The notes beneath the pieces were generated by a model. That model saw nothing but the letters and a program-made list of their open reading frames with translations, was not told the origin of the DNA and did no database searches. A stretch of 64,000 nt of DNA from contig SNVD02015095.1 of NCBI GenBank assembly GCA_013180625.2, positions 34,089 to 98,088 of the forward strand, read 5' to 3'. Of this stretch, positions 56,616 through 64,000 are shown piece by piece. How positions within the stretch are numbered: position 1 is the stretch's first letter; the number at the start of each line of letters is the position of its first letter. The DNA is from Boswellia sacra. Lineage: Eukaryota > Streptophyta > Magnoliopsida > Sapindales > Burseraceae. The translations under genes and the position numbers were made by a program.

Positions 56616-58235
56616 ATGGCAAATTTTAATCCAACTTCATATGTTGAGGGGCTTTCTATCTCTAGACCTCCATTTTTTAATGGAAGTGATTACTCTTATT
56701 GGAAAAGTAGAATGAGTATTTTCTTGAAATCTTTTGATTATGATTTGTGGTCTATTGTTTTGGAAGGACCTTTTGTTCCTGCCAAAATTGAAAATGGAGA
56801 AAGCATGCTTAAAGAACCTAAAGAGTTTAGTGAAGATGATAAAAAGAAATTGAGTTTGAATGTTAAAGCTATGAATGTGTTATATTGTGCTCTAGATAGA
56901 AATGAGTTTAATAGAATATCTACTTGTTCTACGGCACAAGAAATATGGCACACACTTGAAGTAACTCATGAAGGAACTAGTCAAGTTAAAGAATCAAAAA
57001 TTAGTATGCTAGTTCATAGTTATGAGCTTTTTAAGATGAAATCGGATGAATCAATTTCTGAAATGTTTACTAGATTTACGGATATCGTCAATAGTTTGAA
57101 ATCTCTTGGTAAATCTTATTCTAATGTTGAAATGGTGAGAAAGATTCTTAGGTGTCTACCAACATCTTGAGAGCCAAAGGTGACGATAATTCAAGAAGCA
57201 AAGGACCTCACTAAACTACCATTAGAAAAACTTTTGGGTTCTCTCATCACTCATGAAATCACCTTGAAGGAGAATGAAGAAGATTTCAAGAAAAAAAAAT
57301 ATCGCTTTCAAATCTTCAACAAAAGAAGATGATGAGTCTGACAACGAAGGAGATGATGAAGATCTTGCATTCATCACAAGAAAGCTAAAAAGGATGATTA
57401 GAAGAAACCAATGATTCAAGAAGAATTATAGAAGGGAGTACAAAGGGCAAAGCTCAAAGCAAGATAAGAAAAATGATCAAGTCATTTGCTATGAGTGCAA
57501 GAAACCGGGACATGTAAAGATGGATTGTCCTTACTTCAAGAGTCAAGACAAGAAATTCAAAGCAATGAAAGCCACAAATTGGGATGATAGTGAAGCTAGC
57601 TCCACCGAAGAAGAAGATTGTGAAGTGGCAAACATGCGCTTCATGGCTTTAAGTGAAGATGAGGTAAGTATTCTAAATTATGATCCTAAGCTTTCATATG
57701 ATGAATTACTTGAAGCATTCCAAAATTTACATGTGCAAGTTGATAAACAAAATTCAAAAATCAATGCTTTCAAAAAGAAGTCAAAAATCATGTTATCTCA
57801 ATTAGAAGAGTTGGTCGAAATAAATGAAACTTAGAAAATGAGAATGAAATTTTAAAGCAAAAAGAATTTGAAAGTTTGAAAAATCAAATACATTTATTAA
57901 AAACTAAAAATGACATTTTAAAACAAAAGAATTTTGATAAATTGGAGAAAGAAAATACTATTTTGAAAAAGAAAAATAATGACTTAAGAAATATTGTTGA
58001 TAATTTTACAAAAACCACAAAAAATTTGAACTCTATATTACAAAACCAAAGGTGTGTTTTTGATAAAAGAGGCTTAGGATATAAAACTCATAAAAATCAA
58101 AAGTATTTTAAAAACTATTTTGTTTATGCATCTTCCAGGAATAATCCTAATCATTCATGTACTTATTGTGAAAGAAAAGGACATAGAGTATATTCTTGCT
58201 ATATTAAAAGAAATCTTAATTTGAAACAAATATGA
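56616..58235 (+). pseudogene. Copia gag relic
   Basis: Start MANFNPTSYVEGLSISRPPF followed by the gag motif DYSYWKSRMSIFLKS. VTHEGTSQVKESKISMLVHS and SISEMFTRFTDIVNSLKSLG are the UBN2-type gag core. A TGA at 57168-57170 and a frameshift follow, in a Glu/Lys-rich segment. The first zinc knuckle CYECKKPGHVKMDC (57488-57529) is intact. A coiled-coil region rich in Lys/Asn/Leu (57730-58060, with a TAG near 57832) leads to a second intact knuckle CTYCERKGHRVYSC (58158-58199). Gag would package RNA in virus-like particles. Here the stops prevent full-length product. Confidence 0.88.
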
Positions 58236-58309
58236 GTCCTAAGAAGTACCATAACTAGCCCCTAAGGACCCAGGAACATTTGGGTACCAAAAAGTTACTC
58301 TTTGAATGT

Positions 58310-61300
58310 TGATTGTAGAAACAAAGGAGTGGCAAACACAAGTAGTACTTAGATAGTGGATGCTCAAGGCATATGACCGAAGATGTCTCCAAGTTCTCAA
58401 GATTAATCATGAAAAAAGGAGGATATGTGACATTCGATAATAATGCCAAAGGAAGGGTAATCAGACATGGTGATATTGGTAACCCTTCTTCACCTATTAT
58501 TGAAGATGCTTTGCTTGTTAATGGTTTGAAACATGGTTTGATTGGCATTAGTCAATTGTGTGATAAAAGATATTTTGTTGCTTTTGAGCCTAATAGATGT
58601 GTGATTAAGGATGTTAGTAACAATAAGACATTATTTATTGGTAATAGATGTGGTAATATTTATACAATTGATATTGATGTTAATGATTATGTAGAAAATT
58701 GTTTCATTGTTAATCATGATGCTTGGTTATGGCATAGAAGGTTAGGTCATGCTAGCATGGACACAATTTCAAAAATTTCTAAAAATGATTTAGTTGATGG
58801 TCTTCCAAAAATAAAATTTGAAAAGGATAAGATTTGTGATGCTTGTCAATTTGGAAAATAAGTGAGAACTTCTTTTAAACAAAAGAAATTTATTTCAACA
58901 AATAAACCTCTACAATTACTTCATTTGGATTTATTTGGACCATCAAGAACTCAAAGCCTTGATGGAAAGTATTATGTTTTTGTTATTGTGGATGATTATT
59001 CAAGATTCACTTGGGTGTTATTCTTAAAAACTAAAAATGAGGCCACACAAGCTTTTTCAAAATTTGTAAAAAGAGTCCAAAATCAAAAAGAGTATTCTAT
59101 TGTGTCCATTAGGAGTAATCATGGTGGTAAAGTAGACAATGTTGCATTTGAAAATCTTTGTGATGAAAATGGTTTTGAACATAATTTTTCCGCACCTAGA
59201 ACTCCACAACAAAAAGGTGTTGTTGAGAGAAAAAATAGGACTATCCAAGAAATGGCTAGGTCCATGTTACTTGAAAATAATTTGTCAAAATATTTTTGGG
59301 CCGAAGCCATTAATACTGCATGCTTTATAATCAATAGAGTCCATATTAAAGCTTTAATAAAGAAAACTCCTTATGAACTTTGGAAATGAAGAAAACCCAA
59401 TATTGGATTTCTTAAAGTTTTTGGATATAAATGTTTTATTTTAAACACCAAGGATAACCTTGAAAAATTTGATGCAAAAGCCGATGTTAGAATTTTTGTT
59501 GGCTACTCCAACCATAGTAAAGCATATAGAGTTTTTAACAAAAAGACTCTTGCCATTGAAAAATCTATGCATGTTGAATTTGATGAAACTAACGTGATTT
59601 CTTCAAAAAATTTAGATGATGATATTGTTGAGGTAGAAAAGCAAATCAAGGAATCAAGGCTTGATGAAAAGAGCCAAGATGAATTACAACTTCAACAAGA
59701 AAAGCTTGAGGAAGTAAATAATTCTTCCTAAGAATTACCAAACGAATGGAGGTACGCAAAAGCTCACCCTAAAGATCTCATTATTGGTGAACCATCACAA
59801 GGTATGAGAACTAGATCTTCTTTTAGGAACTTTTATAATCATTTTGCATTTGTCTCTCAATTTGAACCAAAATCTTTTAAAGAAGCCGAAAATGACGAAA
59901 GTTAGATTTTGGCTATGCAAGAAGAATTGAACCAATTTGAGAGAAATCAAGTTTGGGGATTAGTCCCTAGACCTAAAAATCATTCTATTGTAGGCACTAA
60001 ATGGATTTTTAGAAATAAAGTAGATGAAAAAACATCATTATTAGAAACAAAGCTAGACTTGTTGCTCAAGGATACAATCAAGAAGAAGGTATTGATTATG
60101 AGGAAACCTTTGCACTGGTTGCTAGATTAGAATCATTAGAATGTTGTGTGCATTTGCATGTTATAAAAATTTTACATTATATCAAATGGATGTCAAAAGT
60201 GCATTTTTAAATGGTTATATTATGGAGGAAGTATATGTAGAGCAACCTCTTGGTTTTCAGAATCATGATTTTCCAAACCATGTTTTCAAACTCAAAAAGG
60301 CACTTTATGGCTTGAAACAAGCACCAAGAGCATGGTATGATAGATTGAGCAAAGTTCTCATTGATAATGGTTTCGAAATGAAAAAATTTGATACTACTTT
60401 TTTTGTTAAAACAAAAAATGATGATTTATTAATTGTTCAAATCTATGTTGATGATATTATATTTGGTGCTACTAATGTTTCTATGTGTGAGGAATTTTCA
60501 AGTGCATGCAACAAGAATTTGAAATGAGCTTAATGGGAGAATTAAATTTCTTTCTTGGACTTCAAATCAAGCAATCAATAGATGGGATCTTCATTAATCA
60601 AGCTAAAGACACAAGAGATTCTCTCAAGAAGTTTGGCATGGATAATTCAAGGACATATAACACACCTATGAGTACAATAACTAAGCTTGACAAAGATGAG
60701 AAAGGAAAAGATGTTGAGGTAACAAAATATCGAGGTATGATTGGATCTCTTTTGTATTTAATTGCTAGTAGACCAGATATTATGTTTAGTGTATGTATGT
60801 GTGCTAGATTTCAATCTTGTCCAAAGGAATCTCACCTTAAGGCTGTCAAGAGGATATTTAGATATCTTCTTGGAACCATAAATCTAGGTCTTTGGTATCC
60901 TAAGTGTGATACTTTTGATCTAATTAGTTATTCCGATGCGGACTTTGCTGGAAGTCTTCTTGATAGAAAGAGCACTAGGGGCTCTTGCCATTTTCTAAGA
61001 CATGCATTAGTCTCATGGTTTAGTAGGAAACAAAATTCTGTTGCCTTATCAATCACGGAAGCCGAGTATATTGCAGTAGAAAGTTGTTGTGCACAAGCTC
61101 TTTAGATGAAACAAATTTTAAAAGATTATGGTGTGGTATTTGATCATATTCCCAACAAATGTGATAATACAAGTGCCATCAACATTTCAAAAAATCCCAT
61201 GCAACACTCTAAGACTAAGCATATAGAGATTAGACATCATTTTATTAGAGATCATGTGCAAAAAGATAATATTTCTTTAGAATTTGTTCCTACTGATAAA

Positions 61301-61387
61301 CAATTAGTCAATATTTTTACTAAACTCCTTAGTCAAGATAGATTTTGCACTATTAGAAGAGAATTAGGCATGTTGGATATGTCTTAA
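58310..61387 (+). pseudogene. Copia pol relic (protease, integrase, RT, RNase H)
   Basis: The protease active-site region (DSGCSRHMTED, about 58350-58378) is frame-broken, and the rest runs from 58373. GAG-pre-integrase WLWHRRLGHASMDTISKI ends CDACQFGK then TAA (58859). Integrase has LLHLDLFGP and KGVVERKNRTIQEMARSML, but the second catalytic Asp is Asn (RSNHGGK, about 59115). TGA at 59387 and further stops at 59728 and 59903 follow. RT starts MQEELNQFERNQVWGLVPRP; a frameshift near 60020-60150 precedes [35 protein letters not shown] and the intact catalytic YVDDIIFGAT. RNase H has SDADFAGSLLDRKST and ITEAEYIAVESCC, a TAG at 61103, then HIEIRHHFIRDHV and TDKQLVNIFTKLL. The domain order is the copia type. 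The element cannot move by its own proteins. Confidence 0.92.
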
Positions 61388-61476
61388 TTTTTCTTTTATT
61401 TGATAATATTTGAATGGTAGCATATGTTAAGGGGGAGAACATATTTAGGGGGAGTAGTTAATTTGATTATATCTTT

Positions 61477-61677
61477 TTGATGATAACAAAAGGGGGAGAA
61501 ATGGTTGGACTGCTTGTATTTATAACAATTGCTCTCTTTTTGCTTATTCTTGAGTTTATTCTCATTCTTGATTTTAGATATTATTTTAAAGCAATCAATG
61601 GTTTGTCATCATCAAAAAGGGGAAGATTGTTAGCCCTAAGGCTACATGATAATTTTGATGATAACAATACACATTGA
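61477..61677 (+). other. Small hydrophobic ORF after pol (uncertain)
   Basis: 66 codons. After MMITKGGEMVGLL comes a strongly hydrophobic stretch (VFITIALFLLILEFILIL) that could span a membrane. It overlaps the polypurine tract and runs into the 3' LTR, so it may be accidental. I do not claim it is expressed. Confidence 0.2.
61614..61626 (+). other. Polypurine tract
   Basis: AAAAAGGGGAAGA directly before the 3' LTR; additional AGGGGGAGAA runs at about 61429, 61448 and 61491. Confidence 0.85.
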
Positions 61678-63316
61678 CACATTGAGGTATTACTAATATG
61701 TTTATTTATGTGCAAGAATAAGATTATTGAAATAATTGTAAAATCAAGAAGCGGCTCATTAAAGTGAAGTGTTGAAGCTAAGGAGAAGGCTACATGTCAA
61801 AGGCACCAAAGTTTAAGAACAAGGTTTGACTCAAGGAATGTGACACATGAGCAATGTTCAATCAATTGGTCATATATTTCTCTATAAATGTCCAAATCAT
61901 GTAATTCTTAAGCCTTTGGAAATCTTACTCAATTTATAACATTTTATATGTTATAAAGAAATTCAAATTTCAAGTGCAATATTGTCCAAATCATCATGCA
62001 AGTTATAAGACAAAATAGAAACAACTGACATGAGCACCAAATACTATTTTAGACATATCTTGAGCTAGAGACATCCAAATGACTTGATTCTTATGGAATT
62101 GGAAAGATGATTTAATGAATAACATTTCATGTTTTTTGAAGAAATTCAAATTTCAAATGGAATGCCAAAATAATTGACATACAAATTGGTGGACTGACAC
62201 AAGGAAGAAAAATCAACTCACATGAGCACCAAATGGTATTTTGTCCATATCTTGAGCTATAAATATCCAAATGACTTGATTCTTGTGGAATTTGGAAAGA
62301 TGATTTAATGGAGCACATTTCATATTTTTTGAAGAAATTCAAATTTCAAATGGAAGGCTGACATTATTGACGTGCAAATTGGTGGACTGACACAAGGAAG
62401 AAAAATCAAGTCACATAAGCACCGAATGGTTTTTTGGCCATATCTTGAGCTAGAGATATTCAAATGACTTGGTTCTTGATGCATTAGAAAGCTTATTCAA
62501 TTATACAGATCTTTTATGTTTTTTTGATTTTCAAATTTCAAACGAAACGTTGACAAAAATTTCAGACAAGATTTTAGTTTTTATGGTGGGCAGAAAATTT
62601 GGAGTTGGTGTCTTCACTTGATTAAGTTCATCCCATTTGCCTATAAAAGGAGCCCTTCTCCCATGCATTCAACAAGAATCCATCAAGCAACAAAGTAAAA
62701 GAAATATCAAGTTTAGAGAGTTTTTATATTCTTTATCTACTCTTTGAGGAGAGTTGTATTTTTATTGTAAACAATTATCTCTGTTCTTGTATTGTGGTAA
62801 GAGTGAGATCTTCTTACAAAGGATAATAGTTATCCTTGAGAGAACTCTTGGTATGGTCTTATCAAGAGTTGAAGAAAGTTGCCTTGGTGAGGTTGTTCAT
62901 CAAGAAGAACTCTTGGTGTGGTGTTATCAAGGGTTGAAGGAAAAAGTCTTGGTGAGGTTGTTCATCAAGCAAGTTGTAAAGAATTCTACAACTTAGTGGA
63001 AACCCTAGCTTGTGGAGGAGCTAGGAGCCCATGGACGTAGGCAAGGTTTACCGAATCACGTAAATTGAGTTTGTACTCTCTCTATCCCTATCCTCTTTAC
63101 ATTTAATTGCACTTGTGGTTGTTTATTATTGTTATTCTCTTGATTGCATCTTAGATTACTTCTAATTTCATCTTCTTCACCTTTATTTTCAAAGAAAGAG
63201 TGAACAAATTTTGATCTTTAAAGAAAAGTTTTTTAAATCCATTTTTATAAATAAAAACCCAATTCACCCCCCCCCCCCCCCCCCCCCTCTCTTGGGTTGC
63301 CATACCTGGTTCAACA
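61628..63316 (+). repeat. Copia 3' LTR (1689 bp)
   Basis: Copy of 54867-56560, with scattered substitutions. Its C tract (about 63268-63287) is an uninterrupted run of about 20 C. Confidence 0.95.
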
Positions 63317-63319
63317 TAT

Positions 63320-63939
63320 TCAACTATGTTTAAATAGTTTCTTTAGATTGTAAGGCGCTGTGGCATCTGAAACTCCACTCCACATCAGCTCTGAGATTTG
63401 CTTGTTGGCTCTTTCAGTGAGATGATCACCATCAAAGAACAAATATTCACCAGGATTCTTACATAATTGATACTCTTTTATCGCTCTCTTCCCTTCACAG
63501 CTCAATACTCCTCTGAACGGACCAGATCCACAATAGGCTATCGTCTGTTTAAAACCTTCACAATCACAAAATAGATAACAAATCATCAATCAGAATATAT
63601 ATATATATAGAGAGAGAGAGGGAGAGATTGGATATTCCTTTTTACTTGAGGAAATAATTAATTAAGCATATCGAAAAATATACCATATGTTGATGGATTG
63701 TTCATTCTTCGAGTTACAGAGCTATGGAAATCATGATTTGCAAATCTGAATCCTTCTAGTTCGCTTTCTGGTTCCTGGAGGACTTTAGAAAGTGCTTTGT
63801 TGTGTAATTTTGCAAGCTATGCAGCATCCTCATGGCAGGAACCTGTGCTTCCAGGAACAATTGATTTCATGCTTGGTAGACAACCCAATGGACCCAAACT
63901 TAAGAACCCAAATTTCCTTCCTCCTTCCTTGTATATTTC
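63320..63939 (-). pseudogene. GDSL esterase/lipase (GLIP-like), 3' exons, with in-frame stop
   Basis: Two exons of a minus-strand GDSL lipase that continues beyond the window. The last exon (63555-63320) reads YCGSGPFRGVLSC, LCKNPGEYLFFDGDHLTERA (the catalytic Asp-x-x-His block) and SELMWSG, ending in TGA (63320-63322). The intron 63556-63683 has GT/AG ends. The previous exon (63939-63684) reads KFGFLSLGPLGCLPSMKSIV, HEDAA, then TAG (63817-63819), LAKLHNKALSKVL and FANHDF. The frame is otherwise perfect across both exons. GLIP-type SGNH hydrolases are secreted esterases/lipases linked to defence and lipid turnover. The stop would remove the C-terminal about 120 residues, including the catalytic Asp/His, so this allele is probably null unless the base is an error. 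The copia element abuts the stop codon. Confidence 0.88.
63595..63630. repeat. (AT)n(AG)n microsatellite in GDSL intron
   Basis: ATATATATATATATAGAGAG followed by AG units, within the intron 63556-63683. Confidence 0.9.
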
Positions 63940-64000
63940 CTGATCACATTCACACATCATTATTTAAAGGAAAAAAATATTAAGAAACTAGAATAAAAAT
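63940..64000 (-). other. GDSL upstream intron (partial)
   Basis: The minus-strand acceptor CAG lies at 63942-63940, directly before the exon starting GAAATATACAAGG. The sequence beyond is AT-rich, as expected of an intron running off the window. Confidence 0.6.

Larger units (their letters stand above)
54867..63316 (+). mobile_element. Full-length Ty1/copia retrotransposon, 8450 bp
   Basis: LTRs 54867-56560 and 61628-63316, a perfect TATTC target duplication (54862-54866 and 63317-63321), TG...CA ends, a tRNA-Met primer-binding site, gag-pol in plus orientation and a polypurine tract. Coding regions have about ten stops or frameshifts. The solo LTR at 17167-18104 belongs to the same family. 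Lineage not assigned; the long LTR and two-knuckle gag with coiled coil recall SIRE-like or related groups. Confidence 0.95.

Overview
This is a repeat-rich block of a plant (eudicot) nuclear genome. It is AT-rich, has spliced GDSL-lipase exons and a single-exon plant UDP-glycosyltransferase, and most of its length is transposable elements typical of angiosperms. The glycosyltransferase resembles those of woody rosids such as citrus, but I cannot name the species from sequence alone.

Layout. 1-1778: no gene; short tandem repeats and an unpaired CACTA-type terminus. About 1790-8150: a decayed Mutator-like element (MULE) with a Ulp1-type cysteine-protease relic on the plus strand converging on a MuDR transposase relic on the minus strand. 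Between them lies an Argonaute N-domain fragment bracketed by about 130-bp direct repeats. 8200-8640: a relic of a 2-oxoglutarate-dependent dioxygenase. 12280-15983: a Ty3/gypsy Tat-lineage relic with both LTRs. 16550-22410: a minus-strand Ty1/copia relic, broken by a solo LTR of the copia family found at 54867 and by a long Harbinger-like MITE, followed by a plus-strand copia RNase H relic. 23842-36133: a 5'-truncated UGT pseudogene split by a short minus-strand copia-type element, whose own LTR is split by a 10-kb SIRE-like copia element with an env-like ORF.

36134-44785: the only intact-looking gene, a UGT91-like glycosyltransferase at 40534-41940, plus a second truncated UGT copy (43215-43484) inside a segmental duplication of the 23150-37650 flanks. 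44786-54374: a coding-free TG...CA element with a 5-bp target duplication (giant solo LTR or LARD) carrying a nested 5.5-kb MULE. That MULE has about 110-bp terminal inverted repeats, a nearly complete transposase relic and a convergent GRF zinc-finger ORF. 54867-63316: a full-length copia element with 1.69-kb LTRs, inserted exactly at the stop codon of a GDSL esterase/lipase gene (minus strand, 63320 to beyond the window).

Most elements carry stops or frameshifts. The likely host functions are the glycosyltransferase and possibly the GDSL lipase, although the lipase has an in-frame stop here. The most interesting points are the Argonaute fragment inside a MULE, the three-level nesting in the UGT pseudogene with its empty site preserved in a paralogue, the MULE carrying a GRF zinc-finger gene, and the copia insertion at the GDSL stop codon.
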